From: Clavelina lepadiformis
Taxonomy: Eukaryota; Chordata; Ascidiacea; Aplousobranchia; Clavelinidae
DNA: 64,000 nucleotides
Assembly: GCF_947623445.1 (NCBI RefSeq)
Contig: NC_135245.1
Coordinates: forward strand, 6,393,501 to 6,457,500
Reading direction: 5' to 3'
In this document: piece after piece, positions 9,678 to 21,538 of the stretch
Layout: each line of letters starts with the position of its first letter
Numbering within the stretch: position 1 is the first letter of the stretch
Notes under the pieces: generated by a model
Seen by the model: only the letters and a program-made list of their open reading frames with translations
Told to the model about the DNA's origin: nothing
Databases searched by the model: none
Position numbers and translations under genes: made by a program

Positions 9678-10083
9678 AGGACATTGGTCGAGCATGGAAA
9701 TAGCAATTAAATTTTTTAAAAAGCAGTTGCATTAAGTGTGAAAATAAAAATGCGTAAATAGACGTTGAAACTCTTCTCACCCAGGGTCGGACTGGATACT
9801 TTTCGCGTGTAAAATGAACGGGATAACAATTACAGTACCAGAACCGATAGCGGAAAGCAAGGTTTTTTGATTTTATTTAGCAAAATTCTATTTGTTTGTT
9901 AGACGATAATGGATATTTGGAATGTTTCAGTTGAGCCAAAGTTGTAGATTGGCCGCTTTTTCGGCCTGGCATCAAACCTGGAAAGTGCTTCGTGTAAAAT
10001 GACATTTGTCTGTATACGGAAGCACTTTTTTTATATCAAATCCGGGCATTCTTTTTAGTGTTCAACTTCGTAAGGACGACTCA

Positions 10084-10156
10084 TGTTTCCGCCCAGGATC
10101 GAACTGGGGACCTTTCGCGTGTTAGGCGAACGTGATAACCACTACACTACGGAAAC
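10084..10156 (-). tRNA. tRNA-Val-AAC: tRNA-Val (AAC), unit 5
   Basis: Unit 5 copy. All stems pair. Confidence 0.96.
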
Positions 10157-10422
10157 ACGACAGTCGTAGGTTGACGCAGTTTAATTATCTTTTCAAATTT
10201 TGCTTATGTCCGGAAAAGAGAGCAGAAACCGGTTCATTGTAAATGTTTCGCTCATATCTTCTGTATCTATCGGATAATAGCCACAAGCTCGGTGGTTTGA
10301 ATACAAATTGGGTGAAGGAAACATTACGACTATTTTATTCAGTAAATGATATTTGATGTTTTGTGTGTCTTGCTGAAGATCGCACTGAAACGGTAAACTT
10401 AACATAGCGATGCTAGCAGAAA

Positions 10423-10494
10423 TGCCTCCAGTGAGAATTGAACTCACGACCCCTGGTTTACAAGACCAGTGCTCTACCCCTGAGCTATGGAGGC
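10423..10494 (-). tRNA. tRNA-Thr-TGT: tRNA-Thr (TGT), unit 5
   Basis: Unit 5 copy. All stems pair. Confidence 0.96.
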
Positions 10495-10638
10495 GGCTAC
10501 GATGTGGTGCCCTGATATTATTTACTTTACCAATCTTGAAGACAATAACTATGCAAGAAGAACTAATCAGACTTAATCAACGTGATGGCAATAAAACTTC
10601 GAATCGGAGAATAGCAATCTGAGAAAAGACGGACGGAC

Positions 10639-10710
10639 GGCGCCATGGTTTAGTGGCAAAGCGCCTGTCTAGTAAACAGGAGATCCTGGGTTCGAATCCC
10701 AATGGTGCCT
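10639..10710 (+). tRNA. tRNA-Thr-AGT: tRNA-Thr (AGT), unit 6, T-stem mispair
   Basis: The D-stem has GTTT (a G-T pair) and the T-stem ends CCCAA, giving a C:A mispair at its base. The acceptor is complete. Sequence just upstream also differs (GACGGACGG). Confidence 0.85.
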
Positions 10711-11708
10711 TTGTAACAAAACAGACAGCTAAGCATCGTGCTTTAACATTGGACTACCGAGTTCCGTGAAATCTTTCTTTATTTTATTATACAGTAAATT
10801 TACTAAAATACTGATTACTTGAAAATCCTCGATGGGGCTCTCTGAATTTTTTCCCGTCAATTTAGTATGCTTTGAACTACCATTCCATAAAATGCAATCG
10901 AAAAACAAAGATTCAAACTTTTTTTACAGAGGCGCAAAATAAACACTAGAATTTTTAGTCTAAAATCCCAATTTTAGCTACTTTCATGCTAATTTTTAAC
11001 ATCGAATCCCAGTGGTGCCTTCGTAACAAAACAGACAGCTAAGCATCGTGCTTTAACATTGGACTACCGGGTTCCGTGAAATCTTTCTTTGTTTTATTAT
11101 ACAGTAAATTTACTAAAAGACTGATTACTTGAAAATCCTCGATGGGGCTCTCTGAATTTTTTCCCGTCAATTTAGTATGCTTTGAACTACCATTCCATAA
11201 AATGCAATCGAAAAACAATGATTCAAACTTTTTTTACAGAGGTGCAAAAAAAGCACTAGAATTTTTAGTCTAAAATCCCAATTTTAGCTACTTTCATGCT
11301 AATTTTTGGCATAATTCTGCACACGACCTGGGACATTGAAGCACGCCAACTGCTAGTGTAATTCCCAGGCTAGAAACACCACCAACCACGCTGCATTCTG
11401 ATTGGTCTAAACATGTTTTTAAAGCCCTACGTAGGAGTACAACAAATTCATAAAGATCTTAGTTTTAGTTATTTGACGCTTCCTGAACCACCAAGCTTTC
11501 GTTTAACAGCCGAACACCCTAGCCGATTGAGCAGAAAGAATCTTGCAGCAAATATAGTTGATTAATTACCTTGCCCATTCAAGGATTGGTAATGCAGCAG
11601 TGGTAATTGATGTGCCTTCTTTGCTTGGTTTAACCCGTCAAATAGTCAGTTGTTTTAGAAAAGTAAACTTTGAGCATCCGAATGTTATCCAAAGAGACAA
11701 CTTAGCGA

Positions 11709-11781
11709 TGTTTCCGCCCAGGATCGAACTGGGGACCTTTCGCGTGTGAGGCGAACGTGATAACCTCTACACTACGGAAAC
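11709..11781 (-). tRNA. tRNA-Val-CAC: tRNA-Val (CAC), unit 6
   Basis: Unit 6 copy. All stems pair. Confidence 0.96.
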
Positions 11782-12187
11782 AGGACATTGGTCGAGCATG
11801 GAAATAGCAATTAAATTTTTTAAAAAGCAGTTGCATTAAGTGTGAAAATAAAAATGCGTAAATAGACGTTGAAACTCTTCTCACCCAGGGTCGGACTGGA
11901 TACTTTTCGCGTGTAAAATGAACGGGATAACAATTACAGTACCAGAACCGATAGCGGAAAGCAAGGTTTTTTGATTTTATTTAGCAAAATTCTATTTGTT
12001 TGTTAGACGATAATGGATATTTGGAATGTTTCAGTTGAGCCAAAGTTGTAGATTGGCCGCTTTTTCGGCCTGGCATCAAACCTGGAAAGTGCTTCGTGTA
12101 AAATGACATTTGTCTGTATACGGAAACACTTTTTTTATATCAAATCCGGGCATTCTTTTTAGTGTTCAACTTCGTAAGGACGACTCA

Positions 12188-12260
12188 TGTTTCCGCCCAG
12201 GATCGAACTGGGGACCTTTCGCGTGTTAGGCGAACGTGATAACCACTACACTACGGAAAC
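12188..12260 (-). tRNA. tRNA-Val-AAC: tRNA-Val (AAC), unit 6
   Basis: Unit 6 copy. All stems pair. Confidence 0.96.
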
Positions 12261-12526
12261 ACGACAGTCGTAGGTTGACGCAGTTTAATTATCTTTTCAA
12301 ATTTTGCTTATGTCCGGAAAAGAGAGCAGAAACCGGTTCATTGTAAATGTTTCGCTCATATCTTCTGTATCTATCGGATAATAGCCACAAGCTCGGTGGT
12401 TTGAATACAAATTGGGTGAAGGAAACATTACGACTATTTTATTCAGTAAATGATATTTGATGTTTTGTGTGTCTTGCTGAAGATCGCACTGAAACGGTAA
12501 ACTTAACATAGCGATGCTAGCAGAAA

Positions 12527-12598
12527 TGCCTCCAGTGAGAATTGAACTCACGACCCCTGGTTTACAAGACCAGTGCTCTACCCCTGAGCTATGGAGGC
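12527..12598 (-). tRNA. tRNA-Thr-TGT: tRNA-Thr (TGT), unit 6
   Basis: Unit 6 copy. All stems pair. Confidence 0.96.
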
Positions 12599-12742
12599 GG
12601 CTACGATGTGGTGCCCTGATATTATTTCCTTTACCAATCTTGAAGACAATAACTATGCAAGAAGAACTAATCAGACTTAATCAACGTGATGGCAATAAAA
12701 CTTCGAATCGGAGAATAGCAATCTCAGAAAAGACGGACGTAC

Positions 12743-12814
12743 GGCGCCATGGCTTAGTGGCAAAGCGCCTGTCTAGTAAACAGGAGATCCTGGGTTCGAA
12801 TCCCAGTGGTGCCT
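12743..12814 (+). tRNA. tRNA-Thr-AGT: tRNA-Thr (AGT), unit 7
   Basis: Unit 7 copy with complete acceptor. Confidence 0.96.
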
Positions 12815-13812
12815 TTGTAACAAAACAGACAGCTAAGCATCGTGCTTTAACATTGGACTACCGAGTTCCGTGAAATCTTTCTTTATTTTATTATACAGTA
12901 AATTTACTAAAATACTGATTACTTGAAAATCCTCGATGGGGCTCTCTGAATTTTTTCCCGTCAATTTAGTATGCTTTGAACTACCATTCCATAAAATGCA
13001 ATCGAAAAACAAAGATTCAAACTTTTTTTACAGAGGCGCAAAATAAACACTAGAATTTTTAGTCTAAAATCCCAATTTTAGCTACTTTCATGCTAATTTT
13101 TAACATCGAATCCCAGTGGTGCCTTCGTAACAAAACAGACAGCTAAGCATCGTGCTTTAACATTGGACTACCGGGTTCCGTGAAATCTTTCTTTGTTTTA
13201 TTATACAGTAAATTTACTAAAAGACTGATTACTTGAAAATCCTCGATGGGGCTCTCTGAATTTTTTCCCGTCAATTTAGTATGCTTTGAACTACCATTCC
13301 ATAAAATGCAATCGAAAAACAATGATTCAAACTTTTTTTACAGAGGTGCAAAAAAAGCACTAGAATTTTTAGTCTAAAATCCCAATTTTAGCTACTTTCA
13401 TGCTAATTTTTGGCATAATTCTGCACACGACCTGGGACATTGAAGCACGCCAACTGCTAGTGTAATTCCCAGGCTAGAAACACCACCAACCACGCTGCAT
13501 TCTGATTGGTCTAAACATGTTTTTAAAGCCCTACGTAGGAGTACAACAAATTCATAAAGATCTTAGTTTTAGTTATTTGACGCTTCCTGAACCACCAAGC
13601 TTTCGTTTAACAGCCGAACACCCTAGCCGATTGAGCAGAAAGAATCTTGCAGCAAATATAGTTGATTAATTACCTTGCCCATTCAAGGATTGGTAATGCA
13701 GCAGTGGTAATTGATGTGCCTTCTTTGCTTGGTTTAACCCGTCAAATAGTCAGTTGTTTTAGAAAAGTAAACTTTGAGCATCCGAATGTTATCCAAAGAA
13801 ACAACTTAGCGA

Positions 13813-13885
13813 TGTTTCCGCCCAGGATCGAACTGGGGACCTTTCGCGTGTGAGGCGAACGTGATAACCTCTACACTACGGAAAC
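13813..13885 (-). tRNA. tRNA-Val-CAC: tRNA-Val (CAC), unit 7
   Basis: Unit 7 copy. All stems pair. Confidence 0.96.
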
Positions 13886-14291
13886 AGGACATTGGTCGAG
13901 CATGGAAATAGCAATTAAATTTTTTAAAAAGCAGTTGCATTAAGTGTGAAAATAAAAATGCGTAAATAGACGTTGAAACTCTTCTCACCCAGGGTCGGAC
14001 TGGATACTTTTCGCGTGTAAAATGAACGGGATAACAATTACAGTACCAGAACCGATAGCGGAAAGCAAGGTTTTTTGATTTTATTTAGCAAAATTCTATT
14101 TGTTTGTTAGACGATAATGGATATTTGGAATGTTTCAGTTGAGCCAAAGTTGTAGATTGGCCGCTTTTTCGGCCTGGCATCAAACCTGGAAAGTGCTTCG
14201 TGTAAAATGACATTTGTCTGTATACGGAAACACTTTTTTTATATCAAATCCGGGCATTCTTTTTAGTGTTCAACTTCGTAAGGACGACTCA

Positions 14292-14364
14292 TGTTTCCGC
14301 CCAGGATCGAACTGGGGACATTTCGCGTGTTAGGCGAACGTGATAACCACTACACTACGGAAAC
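14292..14364 (-). tRNA. tRNA-Val-AAC: tRNA-Val (AAC), unit 7
   Basis: One variable-loop change (ATGTC in place of AGGTC). All stems pair. Confidence 0.95.
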
Positions 14365-14630
14365 ACGACAGTCGTAGGTTGACGCAGTTTAATTATCTTT
14401 TCAAATTTTGCTTATGTCCGGAAAAGAGAGCAGAAACCGGTTCATTGTAAATGTTTCGCTCATATCTTCTGTATCTATCGGATAATAGCCACAAGCTCGG
14501 TGGTTTGAATACAAATTGGGTGAAGGAAACATTACGACTATTTTATTCAGTAAATGATATTTGATGTTTTGTGTGTCTTGCTGAAGATCGCACTGAAACG
14601 GTAAACTTAACATAGCGATGCTAGCAGAAA

Positions 14631-14702
14631 TGCCTCCAGTGAGAATTGAACTCACGACCCCTGGTTTACAAGACCAGTGCTCTACCCCTGAGCTATGGAG
14701 GC
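14631..14702 (-). tRNA. tRNA-Thr-TGT: tRNA-Thr (TGT), unit 7
   Basis: Unit 7 copy. All stems pair. Confidence 0.96.
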
Positions 14703-14846
14703 GGCTACGATGTGGTGCCCTGATATTATTTCCTTTACCAATCTTGAAGACAATAACTATGCAAGAAGAACTAATCAGACTTAATCAACGTGATGGCAAT
14801 AAAACTTCGAATCGGAGAATAGCAATCTCAGAAAAGACGGACGTAC

Positions 14847-14918
14847 GGCGCCATGGCTTAGTGGCAAAGCGCCTGTCTAGTAAACAGGAGATCCTGGGTT
14901 CGAATCCCAGTGGTGCGT
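14847..14918 (+). tRNA. tRNA-Thr-AGT: tRNA-Thr (AGT), unit 8, G1:G72 mispair
   Basis: Acceptor ends GGTGCG as in units 3 and 5. It heads the triplicated 310-bp tract. Confidence 0.85.
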
Positions 14919-15825
14919 TTGTAACAAAACAGACAGCTAAGCATCGTGCTTTAACATTGGACTACCGAGTTCCGTGAAATCTTTCTTTATTTTATTATAC
15001 AGTAAATTTACTAAAATACTGATTACTTGAAAATCCTCGATGGGGCTCTCTGAATTTTTTCCCGTCAATTTAGTATGCTTTGAGCTACCATTCCATAAAA
15101 TGCAATCGAAAAACAAAGATTCAAACTTTTTTTACAGAGGCGCAAAATAAACACTAGAATTTTTAGTCTAAAATCCCAATTTTAGCTACTTTCATGCTAA
15201 TTTTTAACATCGAATCCCAGTGGTGCCTTCGTAACAAAACAGACAGCTAAGCATCGTGCTTTAACATTGGACTACCGGGTTCCGTGAAATCTTTCTTTGT
15301 TTTATTATGCAGTAAATTTACTAAAAGACTGATTACTTGAAAATCCTAGATGGGGCTCTCTGAATTTTTTCCCGTCAATTTAGTATGCTTTGAACTACCA
15401 TTCCATAAAATGCAATCGAAAAACAATGATTCAAACTTTTTTTACAGAGGCGCAAAATAAACACTAGAATTTTTAGTCTAAAATCCCAATTTTAGCTACT
15501 TTCATGCTAATTTTTAACATCGAATCCCAGTGGTGCCTTCGTAACAAAACAGACAGCTAAGCATCGTGCTTTAACATTGGACTACCGTGTTCCGTGAAAT
15601 CTTTCTTTATTTTATTATACAGTAAATTTACTAAAAGACTGATTACTTGAAAATCCTCGATGGGGCTCTCTGAATTTTTTCCCGTCAATTTAGTATGCTT
15701 TGAACTACCATTCCATAAAATGCAATCGAAAAACAATGATTCAAACTTTTTTTACAGAGGTGCAAAAAAAGCACTAGAATTTTTAGTCTAAAATCCCAAT
15801 TTTAGCTACTTTCATGCTAATTTTT
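14900..15825 (+). repeat. Triplicated 310-bp segment in unit 8
   Basis: Three tandem copies start at 14900, 15210 and 15520, each with the tRNA-Thr 3' scrap at its head. This explains why unit 8 is 2414 bp (2104 + 310). The middle copy ends like a first-type copy (GAGGCGCAAAATAAACAC), as expected from unequal exchange between first and second copies. Confidence 0.95.
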
Positions 15826-16226
15826 GGCATAATTCTGCACACGACCTGGGACATTGAAGCACGCCAACTGCTAGTGTAATTCCCAGGCTAGAAACACCAC
15901 CAACCACGCTGCATTCTGATTGGTCTAAACATGTTTTTAAAGCCCTACGTAGGAGTACAACAAATTCATAAAGATCTTAGTTTTAGTTATTTGACGCTTC
16001 CTGAACCACCAAGCTTTCGTTTAACAGCCGAACACCCTAGCCGATTGAGCAGAAAGAATCTTGCAGCAAATATAGTTGATTAATTACCTTGCCCATTCAA
16101 GGATTGGTAATGCAGCAGTGGTAATTGATGTGCCTTCTTTGCTTGGTTTAACCCGTCAAATAGTCAGTTGTTTTAGAAAAGTAAACTTTGAGCATCCGAA
16201 TGTTATCCAAAGAGACAACTTAGCGA

Positions 16227-16299
16227 TGTTTCCGCCCAGGATCGAACTGGGGACCTTTCGCGTGTGAGGCGAACGTGATAACCTCTACACTACGGAAAC
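16227..16299 (-). tRNA. tRNA-Val-CAC: tRNA-Val (CAC), unit 8
   Basis: Unit 8 copy. All stems pair. Confidence 0.96.
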
Positions 16300-16705
16300 A
16301 GGACATTGGTCGAGCATGGAAATAGCAATTAAATTTTTTAAAAAGCAGTTGCATTAAGTGTGAAAATAAAAATGCGTAAATAGACGTTGAAACTCTTCTC
16401 ACCCAGGGTCGGACTGGATACTTTTCGCGTGTAAAATGAACGGGATAACAATTACAGTACCAGAACCGATAGCGGAAAGCAAGGTTTTTTGATTTTATTT
16501 AGCAAAATTCTATTTGTTTGTTAGACGATAATGGATATTTGGAATGTTTCAGTTGAGCCAAAGTTGTAGATTGGCCGCTTTTTCGGCCTGGCATCAAACC
16601 TGGAAAGTGCTTCGTGTAAAATGACATTTGTCTGTATACGGAAGCACTTTTTTTATATCAAATCCGAGCATTCTTTTTAGTGTTCAACTTCGTAAGGACG
16701 ACTCA

Positions 16706-16778
16706 TGTTTCCGCCCAGGATCGAACTGGGGACCTTTCGCGTGTTAGGCGAACGTGATAACCACTACACTACGGAAAC
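16706..16778 (-). tRNA. tRNA-Val-AAC: tRNA-Val (AAC), unit 8
   Basis: Unit 8 copy. All stems pair. Confidence 0.96.
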
Positions 16779-17044
16779 ACGACAGTCGTAGGTTGACGCA
16801 GTTTAATTATCTTTTCAAATTTTGCTTATGTCCGGAAAAGAGAGCAGAAACCGGTTCATTGTAAATGTTTCGCTCATATCTTCTGTATCTATCGGATAAT
16901 AGCCACAAGCTCGGTGGTTTGAATACAAATTGGGTGAAGGAAACATTACGACTATTTTATTCAGTAAATGATATTTGATGTTTTGTGTGTCTTGCTGAAG
17001 ATCGCACTGAAACGGTAAACTTAACATAGCGATGCTAGCAGAAA

Positions 17045-17116
17045 TGCCTCCAGTGAGAATTGAACTCACGATCCCTGGTTTACAAGACCAGTGCTCTACC
17101 CCTGAGCTATGGAGGC
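17045..17116 (-). tRNA. tRNA-Thr-TGT: tRNA-Thr (TGT), unit 8, variable-loop variant
   Basis: Variable loop reads GGATC in place of GGGTC. This marks units 8-11 and 13. Stems are unaffected. Confidence 0.95.
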
Positions 17117-17260
17117 GGCTACGATGTGGTGCCCTGATATTATTTCCTTTACCAATCTTGAAGACAATAACTATGCAAGAAGAACTAATCAGACTTAATC
17201 AACGTGATGGCAATAAAACTTCGAATCGTAGAATAGCAATCTCAGAAAAGACGGACGTAC

Positions 17261-17332
17261 GGCGCCATGGCTTAGTGGCAAAGCGCCTGTCTAGTAAACA
17301 GGAGATCCTGGGTTCGAATCCCAGTGGTGCCT
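17261..17332 (+). tRNA. tRNA-Thr-AGT: tRNA-Thr (AGT), unit 9
   Basis: Unit 9 copy with complete acceptor. Confidence 0.96.
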
Positions 17333-18330
17333 TTGTAACAAAACAGACAGCTAAGCATCGTGCTTTAACATTGGACTACCGAGTTCCGTGAAATCTTTCT
17401 TTATTTTATTATACAGTAAATTTACTAAAATACTGATTACTTGAAAATCCTCGATGGGGCTCTCTGAATTTTTTCCCGTCAATTTAGTATGCTTTGAACT
17501 ACCATTCCATAAAATGCAATCGAAAAACAAAGATTCAAACTTTTTTTACAGAGGCGCAAAATAAACACTAGAATTTTTAGTCTAAAATCCCAATTTTAGC
17601 TACTTTCATGCTAATTTTTAACATCGAATCCCAGTGGTGCCTTCGTAACAAAACAGACAGCTAAGCATCGTGCTTTAACATTGGACTACCGTGTTCCGTG
17701 AAATCTTTCTTTATTTTATTATACAGTAAATTTACTAAAAGACTGATTACTTGAAAATCCTCGATGGGGCTCTCTGAATTTTTTCCCGTCAATTTAGTAT
17801 GCTTTGAACTACCATTCCATAAAATGCAATCGAAAAACAATGATTCAAACTTTTTTTACAGAGGTGCAAAAAAAGCACTAGAATTTTTAGTCTAAAATCC
17901 CAATTTTAGCTACTTTCATGCTAATTTTTGGCATAATTCTGCACACGACCTGGGACATTGAAGCACGCCAACTGCTAGTGTAATTCCCAGGCTAGAAACA
18001 CCACCAACCACGCTGCATTCTGATTGGTCTAAACATGTTTTTAAAGCCCTACGTAGGAGTACAACAAATTCATAAAGATCTTAGTTTTAGTTATTTGACG
18101 CTTCCTGAACCACCAAGCTTTCGTTTAACAGCCGAACACCCTAGCCGATTGAGCAGAAAGAATCTTGCAGCAAATATAGTTGATTAATTACCTTGCCCAT
18201 TCAAGGATTGGTAATGCAGCAGTGGTAATTGATGTGCCTTCTTTGCTTGGTTTAACCCGTCAAATAGTCAGTTGTTTTAGAAAAGTAAACTTTGAGCATC
18301 CGAATGTTATCCAAAGAGACAACTTAGCGA

Positions 18331-18403
18331 TGTTTCCGCCCAGGATCGAACTGGGGACCTTTCGCGTGTGAGGCGAACGTGATAACCTCTACACTACGGA
18401 AAC
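18331..18403 (-). tRNA. tRNA-Val-CAC: tRNA-Val (CAC), unit 9
   Basis: Unit 9 copy. All stems pair. Confidence 0.96.
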
Positions 18404-18809
18404 AGGACATTGGTCGAGCATGGAAATAGCAATTAAATTTTTTAAAAAGCAGTTGCATTAAGTGTGAAAATAAAAATGCGTAAATAGACGTTGAAACTCT
18501 TCTCACCCAGGGTCGGACTGGATACTTTTCGCGTGTAAAATGAACGGGATAACAATTACAGTACCAGAACCGATAGCGGAAAGCAAGGTTTTTTGATTTT
18601 ATTTAGCAAAATTCTATTTGTTTGTTAGACGATAATGGATATTTGGAATGTTTCAGTTGAGCCAAAGTTGTAGATTGGCCGCTTTTTCGGCCTGGCATCA
18701 AACCTGGAAAGTGCTTCGTGTAAAATGACATTTGTCTGTATACGGAAGCACTTTTTTTATATCAAATCCGAGCATTCTTTTTAGTGTTCAACTTCGTAAG
18801 GACGACTCA

Positions 18810-18882
18810 TGTTTCCGCCCAGGATCGAACTGGGGACCTTTCGCGTGTTAGGCGAACGTGATAACCACTACACTACGGAAAC
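18810..18882 (-). tRNA. tRNA-Val-AAC: tRNA-Val (AAC), unit 9
   Basis: Unit 9 copy. All stems pair. Confidence 0.96.
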
Positions 18883-19148
18883 ACGACAGTCGTAGGTTGA
18901 CGCAGTTTAATTATCTTTTCAAATTTTGCTTATGTCCGGAAAAGAGAGCAGAAACCGGTTCATTGTAAATGTTTCGCTCATATCTTCTGTATCTATCGGA
19001 TAATAGCCACAAGCTCGGTGGTTTGAATACAAATTGGGTGAAGGAAACATTACGACTATTTTATTCAGTAAATGATATTTGATGTTTTGTGTGTCTTGCT
19101 GAAGATCGCACTGAAACGGTAAACTTAACATAGCGATGCTAGCAGAAA

Positions 19149-19220
19149 TGCCTCCAGTGAGAATTGAACTCACGATCCCTGGTTTACAAGACCAGTGCTC
19201 TACCCCTGAGCTATGGAGGC
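19149..19220 (-). tRNA. tRNA-Thr-TGT: tRNA-Thr (TGT), unit 9
   Basis: GGATC variable-loop variant, as in unit 8. Confidence 0.95.
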
Positions 19221-19364
19221 GGCTACGATGTGGTGCCCTGATATTATTTCCTTTACCAATCTTGAAGACAATAACTATGCAAGAAGAACTAATCAGACTT
19301 AATCAACGTGATGGCAATAAAACTTCGAATCGTAGAATAGCAATCTCAGAAAAGACGGACGTAC

Positions 19365-19436
19365 GGCGCCATGGCTTAGTGGCAAAGCGCCTGTCTAGTA
19401 AACAGGAGATCCTGGGTTCGAATCCCAGTGGTGCCT
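19365..19436 (+). tRNA. tRNA-Thr-AGT: tRNA-Thr (AGT), unit 10
   Basis: Unit 10 copy with complete acceptor. Confidence 0.96.
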
Positions 19437-20432
19437 TTGTAACAAAACAGACAGCTAAGCATCGTGCTTTAACATTGGACTACCGAGTTCCGTGAAATCT
19501 TTCTTTATTTTATTATACAGTAAATTTACTAAAATACTGATTACTTGAAAATCCTCGATGGGGCTCTCTGAATTTTTTCCCGTCAATTTAGTATGCTTTG
19601 AACTACCATTCCATAAAATGCAATCGAAAAACAAAGATTCAAACTTTTTTTACAGAGGCGCAAAATAAACACTAGAATTTTTAGTCTAAAATCCCAATTT
19701 TAGCTACTTTCATGCTAATTTTTAACATCGAATCCCAGTGGTGCCTTCGTAACAAAACAGACAGCTAAGCATCGTGCTTTAACATTGGACTACCGGGTTC
19801 CGTGAAATCTTTCTTTGTTTTATTATACAGTAAATTTACTAAAAGACTGATTACTTGAAAATCCTCGATGGGGCTCTCTGAATTTTTTCCCGTCAATTTA
19901 GTATGCTTTGAACTACCATTCCATAAAATGCAATCGAAAAACAATGATTCAAACTTTTTTTACAGAGGTGCAAAAAAGCACTAGAATTTTTAGTCTAAAA
20001 TCCCAAATTTAGCTACTTTCATGCTAATTTTTGGCATAATTCTGCACACGACCTGGGACATTGAAGCACGCCAACTGCTAGTGTAATTCCCAGGCTAGAA
20101 ACACCACCAACCACGCTGCATTCTGATTGGTCTAAACATGTTTTTAAAGCCCTACGTAGGAGTACAACAAATTCATAAAGATCTTAGTTTTAGTTATTTG
20201 ACGCTTCCTGAACCACCAAGCTTTCGTTTAACAGCCGAACACCCTAGCCGATTGAGCAGAAAGAATTTTGCAGCAAATATAGTTGATTAATTACCTTGCC
20301 CATTCAAGGATTGGTAATGCAGCAGTGGTAATTGATGTGCCTTCTTTGCTTGGTTTAACCCGTCAAATAGTCAGTTGTTTTAGAAAAGTAAACTTTGAGC
20401 ATCCGAATGTTATCCAAAAGACAACTTAGCGA

Positions 20433-20505
20433 TGTTTCCGCCCAGGATCGAACTGGGGACCTTTCGCGTGTGAGGCGAACGTGATAACCTCTACACTACG
20501 GAAAC
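20433..20505 (-). tRNA. tRNA-Val-CAC: tRNA-Val (CAC), unit 10, with nearby TTTT
   Basis: The gene is intact. A one-base deletion downstream (CCAAAAGAC on the plus strand) creates a TTTT about 15 nt past the 3' end, much nearer than in most units. Confidence 0.96.
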
Positions 20506-20911
20506 AGGACATTGGTCGAGCATGGAAATAGCAATTAAATTTTTTAAAAAGCAGTTGCATTAAGTGTGAAAATAAAAATGCGTAAATAGACGTTGAAACT
20601 CTTCTCACCCAGGGTCGGACTGGATACTTTTCGCGTGTAAAATGAACGGGATAACAATTACAGTACCAGAACCGATAGCGGAAAGCAAGGTTTTTTGATT
20701 TTATTTAGCAAAATTCTATTTGTTTGTTAGACGATAATGGATATTTGGAATGTTTCAGTTGAGCCAAAGTTGTAGATTGGCCGCTTTTTCGGCCTGGCAT
20801 CAAACCTGGAAAGTGCTTCGTGTAAAATGACATTTGTCTGTATACGGAAGCACTTTTTTTATATCAAATCCGAGCATTCTTTTTAGTGTTCAACTTCGTA
20901 AGGACGACTCA

Positions 20912-20984
20912 TGTTTCCGCCCAGGATCGAACTGGGGACCTTTCGCGTGTTAGGCGAACGTGATAACCACTACACTACGGAAAC
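20912..20984 (-). tRNA. tRNA-Val-AAC: tRNA-Val (AAC), unit 10
   Basis: Unit 10 copy. All stems pair. Confidence 0.96.
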
Positions 20985-21250
20985 ACGACAGTCGTAGGTT
21001 GACGCAGTTTAATTATCTTTTCAAATTTTGCTTATGTCCGGAAAAGAGAGCAGAAACCGGTTCATTGTAAATGTTTCGCTCATATCTTCTGTATCTATCG
21101 GATAATAGCCACAAGCTCGGTGGTTTGAATACAAATTGGGTGAAGGAAACATTACGACTATTTTATTCAGTAAATGATATTTGATGTTTTGTGTGTCTTG
21201 CTGAAGATCGCACTGAAACGGTAAACTTAACATAGCGATGCTAGCAGAAA

Positions 21251-21322
21251 TGCCTCCAGTGAGAATTGAACTCACGATCCCTGGTTTACAAGACCAGTGC
21301 TCTACCCCTGAGCTATGGAGGC
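21251..21322 (-). tRNA. tRNA-Thr-TGT: tRNA-Thr (TGT), unit 10
   Basis: GGATC variable-loop variant. Confidence 0.95.
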
Positions 21323-21466
21323 GGCTACGATGTGGTGCCCTGATATTATTTCCTTTACCAATCTTGAAGACAATAACTATGCAAGAAGAACTAATCAGAC
21401 TTAATCAACGTGATGGCAATAAAACTTCGAATCGTAGAATAGCAATCTCAGAAAAGACGGACGTAC

Positions 21467-21538
21467 GGCGCCATGGCTTAGTGGCAAAGCGCCTGTCTAG
21501 TAAACAGGAGATCCTGGGTTCGAATCCCAGTGGTGCCT
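21467..21538 (+). tRNA. tRNA-Thr-AGT: tRNA-Thr (AGT), unit 11
   Basis: Unit 11 copy with complete acceptor. Confidence 0.96.
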
